Source of the DNA: JBJYIN01 sp046237015
GTDB lineage: Bacteria; Pseudomonadota; Gammaproteobacteria; Enterobacterales; Enterobacteriaceae
Direction: 5' to 3'
Length of the DNA: 64,000 bases
Assembly: GCF_046237015.1 (NCBI RefSeq)
Contig: NZ_JBJYIN010000018.1
Coordinates: forward strand, 1 to 64,000
The notes under the pieces are model-generated. The model did no database searches, was not told the DNA's origin, and saw nothing but the letters and a program-made list of their open reading frames with translations. Both the position numbers and the translations under genes were made by a program. Of this stretch, positions 51,887-61,008 are shown in pieces. Each line of letters begins with the position of its first letter. The first letter of the stretch is position 1.

Positions 51887-52717
51887 ATGAATCCGTACAC
51901 ATTGTCGGTGGAGGCGTTGATACAGAAAGCTCGCGCTATTCGTCGCCGCATTATTCATCTGAATGCCAATAGCCCGGCGGGTGGACATACGGGAGCCGAT
52001 TTATCACAGGTTGAAATTCTGACGGCTCTGTATTTTCGTATTTTGAATTGTGCGCCAGATCGTCTTCAGGATCCCCAGCGGGATATTTACATTCAGTCCA
52101 AAGGTCATGCGGTTGGCGGCTATTACTGCTGTCTGGCTGAAGGCGGTTATTTCCCAGAGTCCTGGTTGCCGACGTATCAGCATCCTGATTCTCATCTGCC
52201 AGGACACCCGGTGAAGCATAAAACCCCAGGCATTGAGTTGAATACAGGGGCGTTGGGACATGGCCTGCCGGTAGCTGTAGGAATTGCACTAGCCGCCAAA
52301 CGCGACAACAGTCCGCGCAGGGTATTCGTTGTGACGGGCGATGGGGAATTGGCTGAAGGTAGCAACTGGGAAGCAGCTTTGGTCGCCGCGCACTACAAAT
52401 TGGATAACCTGATCATTATCAACGACAAAAACAAGCTGCAACTGGCTGGCGCGACTCGTTCCATCATGAATACCGATCCACTGGCGGATAAGTGGCGTGC
52501 TTTTGGTTTAGAGGTCACGGAGTGTGCCGGTAATGACATGCAATCCGTGGTGACGACACTGGAAGGTCTGACGCCAAATGGTAAGCCAAACGTGGTGATT
52601 GCCAATACAGAGAAAGGGGCTGGGGTGTCCTTCATTCAGGGACGGGCTGAATGGCATCACCGTGTACCCAAAGGTGAAGAGATCGCATTGGCATTGGAGG
52701 AATTGAAAGATGAATAA
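51887..52717 (+). CDS. aptA: transketolase-like N-terminal subunit (apulose-4-phosphate transketolase A)
   Basis: Thiamine diphosphate-binding half of a split transketolase. The 276-aa product has the TPP/Mg motif VTGDGELAEGSNWEAA...LIIINDKNKLQ, and the conserved His/Gly regions GHTGADLSQVE and KGHAVGGYY. With the next gene it forms a heterodimeric enzyme. In the D-apiose pathway this enzyme splits D-apulose-4-phosphate, giving dihydroxyacetone phosphate and a two-carbon unit for an acceptor aldose. The name is inferred from the gene set. Overlaps the next gene by 8 bp. Confidence 0.72.
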   Translation: MNPYTLSVEALIQKARAIRRRIIHLNANSPAGGHTGADLSQVEILTALYFRILNCAPDRLQDPQRDIYIQSKGHAVGGYYCCLAEGGYFPESWLPTYQHPDSHLPGHPVKHKTPGIELNTGALGHGLPVAVGIALAAKRDNSPRRVFVVTGDGELAEGSNWEAALVAAHYKLDNLIIINDKNKLQLAGATRSIMNTDPLADKWRAFGLEVTECAGNDMQSVVTTLEGLTPNGKPNVVIANTEKGAGVSFIQGRAEWHHRVPKGEEIALALEELKDE

Positions 52718-53654
52718 CGCAGAGCATCTGGCCAGTGTCATGGTCGAGCAATTTATTAAAGCGGTTGATCGGGGTGTCGATCTGGTTCCAGTCGTGGCGG
52801 ACTCAACGTCAACGGCGAAAATTTCTCCTTTTATCCAACGTTTCCCAGAGCGTCTGGTTAACGTGGGGATTGCAGAACAAACCATGGTTGGCACGGCGGT
52901 GGGATTATCTATCGGCGGCAAAGTCGCGGTAACGTGTAATGCTGCCCCGTTTTTAATTTCACGAGCAAACGAGCAGGTCAAAGTTGACGTTTGCTATAAC
53001 AACAGCAACGTTAAGCTGTTTGGGCTGAATGCCGGGTGCAGCTACGGGCCGTTAGCCAGTACCCACCACAGTATTGACGATATCTCGGTACTCCGCGGGT
53101 TCGGTAATATTGAGATTTATGCGCCGTCCAGCCCTGAAGAATGCCGACAGATCATCGACTACGCTCTCGCTCATCAGGGGCCGGTGTACATCCGCCTTGA
53201 TGGTAAGGCGCTACCAGCCTTGCATGATGAGCAATACCACTTTGTTCCGGGACAAATCGACGTATTACGTAAAGGGACTGATATCGCATTGGTCGGGATG
53301 GGCTCGACCGTGCATGAAGTCGTGACGGCGTCCGAGTTATTAGCGGAGAAAGGCATCTCTGCTACGGTGGTCAACCTTTCTTCGATTCGTCCGTGTAATA
53401 CTCGGCAATTGCTTGAAATTCTGAGTGAAACGCCTCGGGTTATTACGGTGGAAGAGCACAATGTGAATGGCGGGGCGGGTAGTCTGGTCGCTGAGGTATT
53501 GGCAGAAGCGGGTAAAGGTATCCCGCTGTTACGACTCGGCATCCCTGATGGACAGTATGCGATTGCGGCCGATCGTTCCGCTATGCGTGCACATCACGGA
53601 CTGGATGCATCAGGTATCGTTAATGCGGCGCAGCGTCTCTGTCAGGGAGAATAA
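52710..53654 (+). CDS. aptB: transketolase-like C-terminal subunit (apulose-4-phosphate transketolase B)
   Basis: Pyrimidine-binding half of the split transketolase. The 314-aa product has the catalytic-Glu region RLVNVGIAEQTMVGTAVGL and the C-terminal domain (GTDIALVGMGSTVHEVVTASELL, VEEHNVNGGAGSLVAEVL). The 8-bp overlap with the preceding gene supports equal production of both subunits. Confidence 0.72.
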   Translation: MNNAEHLASVMVEQFIKAVDRGVDLVPVVADSTSTAKISPFIQRFPERLVNVGIAEQTMVGTAVGLSIGGKVAVTCNAAPFLISRANEQVKVDVCYNNSNVKLFGLNAGCSYGPLASTHHSIDDISVLRGFGNIEIYAPSSPEECRQIIDYALAHQGPVYIRLDGKALPALHDEQYHFVPGQIDVLRKGTDIALVGMGSTVHEVVTASELLAEKGISATVVNLSSIRPCNTRQLLEILSETPRVITVEEHNVNGGAGSLVAEVLAEAGKGIPLLRLGIPDGQYAIAADRSAMRAHHGLDASGIVNAAQRLCQGE

Positions 53655-53656
53655 TT

Positions 53657-55147
53657 ATGGTCACACCGATTATTCTGGCAATCGATGAAGGCACAACGAA
53701 CGCCAAAGCGATAGCAGTAGATACATCGGGCCGCATTCTGGCTAAAGCCTCGGTGGCGCTGCATGTTTCGCATCCCGAACCGGGGCGGGCGGAACAGGAT
53801 GCTATGGCTATCTGGCACGCGGTTTGTCAGGCAATTGAGGCCTGTCTGGCGCAATTACATCGTGTGCGCGTCGAGGGTATCGCCATCAGTAATCAGCGGG
53901 AGTCCGTCTTAATCTGGGAACGGCAAACCGGACAACCGTTGACACCGCTGGTTAGTTGGCAGGATCGTCGTTCTGAACGTTTCTGCCAAGCATTGCATGG
54001 CAGTGCTGAAGCTACGTTGATTGAGGAACGGACGGGACTCACGTTGGATCCGCTTTTCCCTGCATCAAAAATACACACGATGTTGGCTGAATTGCCTGAA
54101 GGTGCCGCGCGAGCTTTACGCGGTGAGCTGTGCATCGGTACGGTTGATTGTTGGCTTAACTGGCAACTTAGCGGTGGACTGGCTTATTCAACAGATTACT
54201 CCAATGCTTCTCGTACCCAGTTGTTCAATATCCATCGAGGATGTTGGGATGAGGATTTACTGGCTCTGTTTGGCATTCCCAGTATCTGTTTACCCGCAGT
54301 AACGCCTTCGGCTGCGGTACATGGGCATACTGCGCTCACCAATATCAAGGGGTTACCCGTTGGTGTGCCTATTGCCGCTCTTATCGGTGATTCTCACGCG
54401 GCGTTATATGGACAGGGAAGCAATCAAAGCGGGGAAATCAAGGCGACCTATGGGACAGGTTCATCGCTGATGACGACCGTTGACCATTCTAAGATCCGTG
54501 ACCATGGTTTGAGCACGACAATTGCCTGGCATGATGGGGACCTGCGCTACGCGCTGGAAGGTAATATTACCCATACCGGTTCCGGTTTCGCCTGGATAGG
54601 CAAGATGCTTGGTGTCTCTTCTATACCGCACCTGACCGAACTGGCATTAAGTGCCGAATCTAATCAAAACGTCTTTTTTGTTCCGGCCTTATCGGGGTTG
54701 GGGGCACCGTATTGGGACACCCAGGCACGCGGCATCGTGTGTGGTTTGTCTGATGCTACCACGCCAGCGGTGATTGCGCGTGCCGGTCTTGAAGCGATTG
54801 CATATCAAATCGCTGACGTCTTTTTTGCGATGGAACAGGCTTCCCAGCGTGCATTGCCTGCGCTACGCGTCGACGGCGGTGCGACACAAAATCGCTGGTT
54901 GATGCAATTTCAAGCCGATCTGCTGCAACGTCCTCTGATTCGTAACCACAATGCCGAGGTATCCGCACTGGGTGCCGCTTATCTGGCAGGAAAAACATTG
55001 GGGTGGTGGGTCACTCGAGAGCAGATGGCGGCCTTGCCAAGGGAAGTGGAGTGCATCGAGCCACAAGGGGTAAATAGCGCTGTCTTGGACAGCTATGCGC
55101 ATTGGAAAGATGCGGTGGCTCGCGCTCGTTTTCAGCCAGTACGGTAA
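53657..55147 (+). CDS. apsK: FGGY-family carbohydrate kinase (D-apulose kinase)
   Basis: ATP-dependent sugar kinase. The 496-aa product has the N-terminal phosphate loop AIDEGTTNAKAIAVD, the domain-joining SWQDRRSERF, and the C-terminal FGGY features (TYGTGSSLMTT, GLGAPYWDTQARGIVCGL, VDGGATQNRWLMQFQAD). It looks glycerol/xylulose kinase-like. Next to the isomerase and transketolase it should phosphorylate D-apulose at O4. It starts 2 bp after the preceding stop. Confidence 0.78.
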   Translation: MVTPIILAIDEGTTNAKAIAVDTSGRILAKASVALHVSHPEPGRAEQDAMAIWHAVCQAIEACLAQLHRVRVEGIAISNQRESVLIWERQTGQPLTPLVSWQDRRSERFCQALHGSAEATLIEERTGLTLDPLFPASKIHTMLAELPEGAARALRGELCIGTVDCWLNWQLSGGLAYSTDYSNASRTQLFNIHRGCWDEDLLALFGIPSICLPAVTPSAAVHGHTALTNIKGLPVGVPIAALIGDSHAALYGQGSNQSGEIKATYGTGSSLMTTVDHSKIRDHGLSTTIAWHDGDLRYALEGNITHTGSGFAWIGKMLGVSSIPHLTELALSAESNQNVFFVPALSGLGAPYWDTQARGIVCGLSDATTPAVIARAGLEAIAYQIADVFFAMEQASQRALPALRVDGGATQNRWLMQFQADLLQRPLIRNHNAEVSALGAAYLAGKTLGWWVTREQMAALPREVECIEPQGVNSAVLDSYAHWKDAVARARFQPVR

Positions 55148-55234
55148 GTAAATCTGATGGTTAGGTAAGCATTATTTTGTTGGGTCTGGTGGAACTGAAC
55201 ATCAATATTTCCTCATGATCCGAAGCATCATCTG

Positions 55235-55330
55235 TACCCTCAATAATTCAAGTTGTCGGAAAGTGGCAAGTAAAAAAATCCTGATGCGCTTTTTAAATCA
55301 GCGACTTGGGAAGGTGAACGACGCCAACGT
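55235..55330. repeat. shorter interspersed repeat (copy 4, partial)
   Basis: TACCCTCAATAATTCAAGTT followed by GGAAAGTGGCAAG resembles the left arm of the repeat at 42789. The right end is less clear. It separates the kinase gene from the isomerase gene. Confidence 0.4.
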
Positions 55331-55385
55331 TCAGACGGTTTGAAATATAACGAGGATAATCACAAATCAAAGAGGTGATTTAATT

Positions 55386-56384
55386 ATGGCAACGTATAAC
55401 TATCCTGAGTTTGGCGCGGGTTTATGGCATTTTGCGAATTATATCGATCGGTACGCGGTTGATGGCTATGGCCCGGCGTTGAGTACGCTGGATCAGATCA
55501 AAGCCGCGAAAGAGGTCGGTGAGCTGTCTTACGTGGATTTACCCTATCCGTTTACCCCAGGCGTTACGCTGAATGAAGTGAAAGATGCGTTAAAAGATGC
55601 CGGGCTGAAAGCCATCGGTATTACGCCAGAAATCTATCTGCAAAAATGGTCTCGTGGGGCGTTTACCAATCCCGATCCTGCTGCGCGTGCGGCGGCATTT
55701 GATTTGATGCATGAAGCTGCCGGAATTGTTCGTGAGCTGGGTGCGAATTATGTCAAAGTATGGCCAGGTCAGGATGGTTGGGATTATCCATTCCAGGTTA
55801 GTCACAAAAACCTATGGAAGCTAGCGGTAGACGGTATGCGCGATCTGGCGGGGGCTAATCCGGATGTCAAATTCGCGATAGAATATAAGCCGCGTGAGCC
55901 ACGTGTGAAAATGACCTGGGATTCAGCCGCGCGCACGCTGTTGGGCATTGAAGATATCGGCCTGGATAATGTGGGCGTACTGTTGGACTTCGGTCATGCG
56001 TTGTACGGTGGTGAGTCGCCGGCGGATTCCGCACAGTTGATTATCGATCGCGGTCGCTTATTTGGTATGGATGTCAACGATAACTTGCGTGGCTGGGATG
56101 ACGATTTGGTTGTGGGTACGGTCCATATGACCGAAATTTTTGAGTTCTTCTATGTCTTGAAAATTAACAACTGGAATGGGGTGTGGCAACTCGATCAGTT
56201 CCCATTCCGTGAAAATCATGTTGAAGCAGCCAAGCTGTCTATCCGTTTCCTGAAACACATTTATCGTGCGTTGGATAAGCTCGATATCCCGGCACTTCAA
56301 GCGGCGCAAGAAGCACAGAATCCTTTATTAGCGCAGCGGATTGTTCAGGATGCGTTACTCTCGTCGATCAAGGTGGACGAGTAA
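55386..56384 (+). CDS. apsI: xylose isomerase-like TIM-barrel protein (D-apiose isomerase)
   Basis: AP-endonuclease-2/xylose isomerase-like barrel. The 332-aa product shows the expected metal-site segments: FAIEYKPREPR (Glu), GVLLDFGHALYGGE (Asp, His), FGMDVNDN (Asp) and WQLDQFPF. In the D-apiose pathway this step converts apiose to apulose. It has its own ribosome-binding site (GAGGTGAT) after a 238-bp gap and could have its own promoter. The enzyme assignment rests on the gene set. Confidence 0.72.
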   Translation: MATYNYPEFGAGLWHFANYIDRYAVDGYGPALSTLDQIKAAKEVGELSYVDLPYPFTPGVTLNEVKDALKDAGLKAIGITPEIYLQKWSRGAFTNPDPAARAAAFDLMHEAAGIVRELGANYVKVWPGQDGWDYPFQVSHKNLWKLAVDGMRDLAGANPDVKFAIEYKPREPRVKMTWDSAARTLLGIEDIGLDNVGVLLDFGHALYGGESPADSAQLIIDRGRLFGMDVNDNLRGWDDDLVVGTVHMTEIFEFFYVLKINNWNGVWQLDQFPFRENHVEAAKLSIRFLKHIYRALDKLDIPALQAAQEAQNPLLAQRIVQDALLSSIKVDE

Positions 56385-56409
56385 GTAACGATATGTGCAG
56401 GTGTACGGG

Positions 56410-57354
56410 TTATACCAGTGTTTCGGCGGTGAGCCTGTCGGTAATCAGCACATCAACATAATGACCTGATAAAGCGCCTCGAATCGCGGCGCTTTTTTCT
56501 ACGCCACCTGCCAGCGCAACCACTCGCGGACACTTGCGTAACTGTGGTAATGCCATACCAATCACCGGATCTTCGCTTTCACGTAATACCGGTTCTCCCT
56601 CAGCGTTGTAATAATGCAGGCAGAGATCGCCTACCGCACCTCGTTCAGCCAAAAGCCGCAGCATTTCTTCGTGGTAATAGTTACCGGAGTTTTTCAGCAG
56701 TTGGGACGGCTCTAATACGCCGATCCCAACCAGTGCGAGGCTCACCTCGCTAAACTTGGCTACCACGTTGGATACTTCATCACTGGTTACCAGTCGAGCA
56801 CGATCTTCTACCGAGCGTTCGATGCTTTGTGCGGGCAGCAAATAGGCCGCGCAGTTCAGTTGGTTTGCCAGTGTTTGTGTGAGGATCGTGGCCTGAACGT
56901 TACCATTTGGGCCGACGCCGCCTAACAGTTGAATGACGCCTTGAGCCTTAATCGCCAAGGGATGAAGATTATCAACCATCGCCCGGAGCGTACTACTCCA
57001 GGATGAAATCCCCACTAAATCGTCAGGTCGAATACTGGTCTGGACATAGTGTGCAGCGGCGGAACCAATCGCCTGCTTTACCTGTGCAAGGCTAGCGTTA
57101 TCGGCAACATCAACCACGATAGCCTGATCGATGGCGTACCGTTTTTGAATCGCTGATTCTAACGTCATAAACATGTTAGGGGGTTGAATAACGCTGATTT
57201 TGACCACACCTTCTTTAACACAGCGCGTAATCGCACGTGACACAAATGACTGTGATAAATGGAGTGATTCAGCAATTTCTGCTTGTTTCATCCCTTCGCT
57301 ATAATAAAGCGTGGCGATCTTGACCAATAATCGCTGCTCATCCTGTTTTGACAT
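56410..57354 (-). CDS. SorC/DeoR-type sugar-responsive transcriptional regulator
   Basis: Probable regulator of the sugar cluster. The 314-aa product has an N-terminal HTH (YYSEGMKQAEIAESLHLSQSFVSRAI) and a C-terminal SorC-family sugar-phosphate-binding domain (GVIQLLGGVGPNG, DLVGISSWSSTLRAMV, ALVGIGVLEPS, DVLITDRLTAETLV). ATG 57354 has GGGAGG upstream. An operator-like half-site lies 43 bp before it. It is convergent with the isomerase gene. Confidence 0.85.
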   Translation of the reverse strand: MSKQDEQRLLVKIATLYYSEGMKQAEIAESLHLSQSFVSRAITRCVKEGVVKISVIQPPNMFMTLESAIQKRYAIDQAIVVDVADNASLAQVKQAIGSAAAHYVQTSIRPDDLVGISSWSSTLRAMVDNLHPLAIKAQGVIQLLGGVGPNGNVQATILTQTLANQLNCAAYLLPAQSIERSVEDRARLVTSDEVSNVVAKFSEVSLALVGIGVLEPSQLLKNSGNYYHEEMLRLLAERGAVGDLCLHYYNAEGEPVLRESEDPVIGMALPQLRKCPRVVALAGGVEKSAAIRGALSGHYVDVLITDRLTAETLV

Positions 57355-57396
57355 GTATCCTCCCGCTGGCTCACGGTTGTCATTTTTATTCAGCTT

Positions 57397-57410
57397 GGAA
57401 TAAATAACAA
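57397..57410. promoter_or_regulatory. operator-like half-site before the SorC-type regulator
   Basis: GGAATAAATAACAA shares its first ten bases with the candidate operator at 51842. It may allow autoregulation, but the right half is poor. Confidence 0.35.
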
Positions 57411-57604
57411 GCACAGGCGATCGTAGAAGAGAATATCACCGTTTTTAGGTGTTCTTAGACAGCATCAAGACGCGTTTAAAGGGGAAAAAGGGCGTTTCGA
57501 CACCAATATTTCCCTGTCAGCGCGATGGATGGTAATTTAATAGGGTATGTCGCCAAATTTTGGCATAATTCATCCGGTTAATGGGATATCACAGGAAAGA
57601 GAAC

Positions 57605-57910
57605 GTGAAATACTTACTGATTTTTTTACTCGTGCTGGCGATATTCATCATTTCTGTCACACTGGGCGCAAACAACGATCAGGTGGTTACGTTTAATTAC
57701 CTGCTGGCGCAAGGGGACTATCGCATATCAACGCTGCTTGCGACGTTATTTGCGCTGGGTTTTGTGCTTGGCTGGGTAATCTGTGGCTTGTTCTATCTAC
57801 GTCAGCGTATTGCGTTGGGTCGTGCACTACGAAAAATTAAGCGTCTGGAGCAACAGCTTCCAACCTCGAGTGAGGTGAATGTGACGCCAGCACAGACTGT
57901 TACCCACTAA
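57605..57910 (+). CDS. lapA: lipopolysaccharide assembly protein A
   Basis: Inner-membrane protein of the LapAB complex that tunes LPS synthesis via FtsH/LpxC. The 101-aa product has two membrane helices and a charged C-terminal coil (ALGRALRKIKRLEQQL). I start it at GTG 57605 (KYLLIFLLVLAIFIISVTLGANND), with AGGAAAGAG upstream. Matches E. coli YciS in length. Confidence 0.92.
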   Translation: MKYLLIFLLVLAIFIISVTLGANNDQVVTFNYLLAQGDYRISTLLATLFALGFVLGWVICGLFYLRQRIALGRALRKIKRLEQQLPTSSEVNVTPAQTVTH

Positions 57911-57923
57911 GGAATCATTCTCT

Positions 57924-59093
57924 ATGTTAGAACTGCTGTTTCTGTTGCTGCCAGTGGCCGCCGCTTACGGCTGGTACATGGGCCGCAGAAGTGCGCAGCA
58001 GGATAAAGAGCAGGAATCGAATCGCCTGTCTCGTGAGTATGTGACCGGGGTGAACTTTCTGCTTTCTAACCAGCAGGACAAAGCTGTCGAACTCTTTCTG
58101 GATATGCTCAAAGACGACAGCAACACGTTTGAAGCTCATCTTACGCTGGGTAATCTGTTTCGCTCTCGCGGTGAAGTTGACCGCGCTATCCGTATTCACC
58201 AGGCATTGACCGAGAGTGCGTCCCTGACGTTCGAACAACGGTTATTAGCCGTTCAACAGCTTGGGCGAGATTACGTTGCGGCTGGGCTGTATGATCGCGC
58301 CGAAGAAATTTTCAATCAGCTGGTCGACGAAGAAGATTTTCGCCGCAGTGCGTTGCAGCAGTTATTGCAGATTTACCAGTCGACCAGCGATTGGCTAAAT
58401 GCGATTGAAGCCGCCGAAAAATTAGTGAAAATGGGCAAAGAGGAACTCCGGGTGGAGATTGCACATTTTTACTGTGAGTTGTCTCTGCTTGCCATGGGAA
58501 GCGATGACCTGGACAAAGTGTTGCAGCTACTGAAAAAAGGGGCGGCAGCGGATAAGCAATGCGCACGAGTGTCCATCATGTTGGGACGTATTTATATGGC
58601 TCAGCAAGAGTATGAACGTGCGGTTGAAGCATTGCAGCAGGTTCTCGATCAGGACAAAGCCTTCGTTAGCGAAACACTGCCCATGCTGCAAGAATGCTAC
58701 CAGCACCTACAGCAACCACAGAAGTGGTCTGATTTTCTTAAACGTTGCGTCGAAGAAAATTCGGGTGCGACGGCAGAATTAATGTTGGCGGATATCCTTG
58801 AGCAAGAGCAGGGGGCCGATGTCGCGCAGGTTTATATCAACCGCCAACTGCAACGCCATCCTACCATGCGCGTATTCCATCGGTTAATTGATTTCCATCT
58901 GAGCGAAGCCGAAGACGGCAGGGCAAAAGAAAGTCTTGTGGTTCTGCGTGATTTGGTTGGTGAACAAGTTCGCACCAAGCCACGTTACCGTTGCCATAAA
59001 TGCGGATTTACGTCCCAATCACTTTACTGGCATTGTCCTTCCTGCCGGGCTTGGGCAAGCATAAAACCGATTCGTGGATTGGACGGTCAATAA
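57924..59093 (+). CDS. lapB: lipopolysaccharide assembly protein B
   Basis: TPR protein anchored in the inner membrane that guides LpxC to FtsH and balances LPS with phospholipid. The 389-aa product has an N-terminal helix, nine or so TPR-type repeats (EAHLTLGNLFRSRGEVDRAIR...), and a C-terminal rubredoxin-like zinc domain (CHKCGFTSQSLYWHCPSC). E. coli length is the same. It follows lapA by 13 bp. Confidence 0.96.
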   Translation: MLELLFLLLPVAAAYGWYMGRRSAQQDKEQESNRLSREYVTGVNFLLSNQQDKAVELFLDMLKDDSNTFEAHLTLGNLFRSRGEVDRAIRIHQALTESASLTFEQRLLAVQQLGRDYVAAGLYDRAEEIFNQLVDEEDFRRSALQQLLQIYQSTSDWLNAIEAAEKLVKMGKEELRVEIAHFYCELSLLAMGSDDLDKVLQLLKKGAAADKQCARVSIMLGRIYMAQQEYERAVEALQQVLDQDKAFVSETLPMLQECYQHLQQPQKWSDFLKRCVEENSGATAELMLADILEQEQGADVAQVYINRQLQRHPTMRVFHRLIDFHLSEAEDGRAKESLVVLRDLVGEQVRTKPRYRCHKCGFTSQSLYWHCPSCRAWASIKPIRGLDGQ

Positions 59094-59308
59094 TCACGCC
59101 ATTGTTCTTTTTAATACCGGAATGTGTTTGTTATCAAATTAGTTACAACATACTTATTTTTATCCTACTTACCGTGCCAGAAATAAAGGTGATGGTTCTG
59201 GCTTCCCAAGAAGCAAGATCACGGACTGCTGGGATTTAAGGTGTCGGATAGGTAAAATACGGCGGAATTTTTTGCGCGACGACCGATCTTTTCATCAAGG
59301 GGCAACAG

Positions 59309-60049
59309 GTGACACATCAAAAGACACAAGAAAATAGCCAGATGGCTTCATCCCCAATTATCGTGGCGTTAGATTATGCCGACCAAGGCGCTGCACTCTC
59401 TTTTGTTGATCGCATTGATCCTCAGGATTGTCGTTTAAAAGTGGGTAAGGAGATGTTTACGCTGTTTGGCCCACAGTTTGTTCAGTCTTTACAACAGCGC
59501 GGTTTTGACGTTTTTCTCGACCTGAAATTCCATGATATCCCCAATACGACCGCTCATGCGGTTGCGGCGGCGGCTGAACTGGGTGTATGGATGGTGAATG
59601 TCCACGCTAGTGGTGGGGTACGCATGATGACGGCAGCAAAAGAGGCTCTGTTACCCTTTGGTAAGGACGCGCCGCTGTTGATTGCTGTTACCGTCCTGAC
59701 CAGCATGGATGCTGATGATTTACGTGGTTTAGGTATTACGGCATCGCCTGCTGAGCAGGCTGAACGATTGGCAGTATTAACACATCACTGTGGTTTAGAT
59801 GGTGTAGTCTGTTCTGCGCATGAAGCCGCGCGTTTGAAACAGGTATGTGGCCAATCTTTTCGTTTGATTACGCCGGGTATTCGCCCTGCTGGGAGTGATG
59901 TCGGCGATCAGCGGCGTGTGATGACGCCCATTCAAGCCAAACTTGCGGGTGTGGATTATATGGTGATCGGTCGACCCATTACGCAAGCTATCGATCCTGC
60001 ACAAACGCTGCGTGATATTCGTCAGTCACTGCTTTCTGGAGCGGAATAA
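59309..60049 (+). CDS. pyrF: orotidine-5'-phosphate decarboxylase
   Basis: Last step of UMP synthesis. The 246-aa product has the catalytic DLKFHDIPNT (Asp-Lys-Asp network) and phosphate-binding TPGIRPAGSDVGDQRR and VIGRPIT. GTG 59309 has AAGGGG 6 nt upstream and gives the usual N-terminal length; ATG 59342 has no ribosome-binding site. It overlaps yciH by one base. Confidence 0.95.
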   Translation: MTHQKTQENSQMASSPIIVALDYADQGAALSFVDRIDPQDCRLKVGKEMFTLFGPQFVQSLQQRGFDVFLDLKFHDIPNTTAHAVAAAAELGVWMVNVHASGGVRMMTAAKEALLPFGKDAPLLIAVTVLTSMDADDLRGLGITASPAEQAERLAVLTHHCGLDGVVCSAHEAARLKQVCGQSFRLITPGIRPAGSDVGDQRRVMTPIQAKLAGVDYMVIGRPITQAIDPAQTLRDIRQSLLSGAE

Positions 60050-60378
60050 TGAGTAACAGCGATAACAGTCGTCTGGTCTATTCCACAGAGACAGGACGTA
60101 TTAAGCCTGAAGAAGAGAAGGTTGCCCGTCCACAAGGCGATGGCATCGTACGTATTCAACGCCAGACCAGCGGACGTAAAGGAAAGGGCGTGTGCGTCAT
60201 CAGCGGGATTGATCTTGATGATATCGCCCTGGATAAACTTGCCGCTGAATTAAAGAAAAAATGCGGCTGTGGCGGGGCGGTCAAAGATGGCGTGATTGAG
60301 ATTCAAGGCGACAAACGTGATTTATTGAAACAACTGCTGGAAGCCAAAGGGATGAAGGTTAAACTGGCTGGCGGGTGA
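60049..60378 (+). CDS. yciH: SUI1/eIF1-like protein YciH
   Basis: Small protein of the translation-initiation factor eIF1 (SUI1) family, which affects initiation fidelity in vitro. The 109-aa product has the SUI1 core KGVCVISGIDLDDIALDKLAAELKKKCGCGGAVKDGVIEIQGD. It is translationally coupled to pyrF, as in E. coli. Confidence 0.94.
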   Translation: MSNSDNSRLVYSTETGRIKPEEEKVARPQGDGIVRIQRQTSGRKGKGVCVISGIDLDDIALDKLAAELKKKCGCGGAVKDGVIEIQGDKRDLLKQLLEAKGMKVKLAGG

Positions 60379-60457
60379 GTCTTGTCGATATATCATACTG
60401 AACGCGCTCAATGGCAGCAGGATCAACGTGTAGATGAACCTGCTGCCCGAGGACGTA

Positions 60458-60670
60458 TTAATCGACCTGGCGACCAATCAACCCGCCAATGGCGGCACCA
60501 CCCAGCGTCCCTAATGTTCCGCCATCCGTTAAGATTGCCCCCCCAACGGCTCCTGCACCGGCACCAATGGCTGTATTGCGATCGCGTTTCGACATATTTG
60601 AACAGCCAGCCAGCACCACTGTCAGTGTAATGGCGACTGCGGCAGTGGTGAGTCGTCTATTGAATTTCAT
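60458..60670 (-). CDS. osmB: osmotically inducible lipoprotein OsmB
   Basis: Small glycine-zipper lipoprotein of the outer membrane, induced by osmotic and envelope stress in relatives. The 70-aa product has lipobox LAGCS, then SKRDRNTAIGAGAGAVGGAIL and a second glycine-rich stretch. Convergent with yciH, as in E. coli. Confidence 0.92.
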   Translation of the reverse strand: MKFNRRLTTAAVAITLTVVLAGCSNMSKRDRNTAIGAGAGAVGGAILTDGGTLGTLGGAAIGGLIGRQVD

Positions 60671-61008
60671 GTTTCCCCCTACGGATTTTTGACCTCACAC
60701 GTTTGTGAGGAAAATATCGTAAAATGACATTTTTACGGTATTAAATAACAACATCGTCCTTTCCATTGCTTAAGGGAAAGTATAATCATCGGCAGAAACC
60801 ACAACAGGTAAAAACTCTTAATTCCCCATGCATGACGTTAACGATAGCAAGAATTGACAAAATTGGTGATTTTTTATCCATATGTATCAGGCTATAGATT
60901 TTGTGCTACAGCGAAACACCACTCGGTCTTTAGCGATTTAGACCATAGCGATAGAGGTTGGGGGTCGCGAGAATGACAGGATAGTCACGTCGTCGCTGGA
61001 GGCTGAAC
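60671..61008. other. divergent osmB/araD intergenic region
   Basis: A 338-bp gap that should hold the osmB promoter (minus) and the araD promoter (plus). The candidate AraC half-site at 60866 and a TTGACA hexamer at 60854-60859 are the only elements I can point to. Confidence 0.35.
60866..60882 (+). promoter_or_regulatory. candidate AraC half-site upstream of araD
   Basis: The last 12 bases (TTTTTATCCATA) equal those of the E. coli araI1 half-site as I recall it (TAGC..TTTTTATCCATA). The first five differ in four positions, so the box A (TAGC) part is missing. A second half-site 4 bp downstream is not evident. It suggests, but does not prove, arabinose control of the separate araD gene. Confidence 0.35.
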
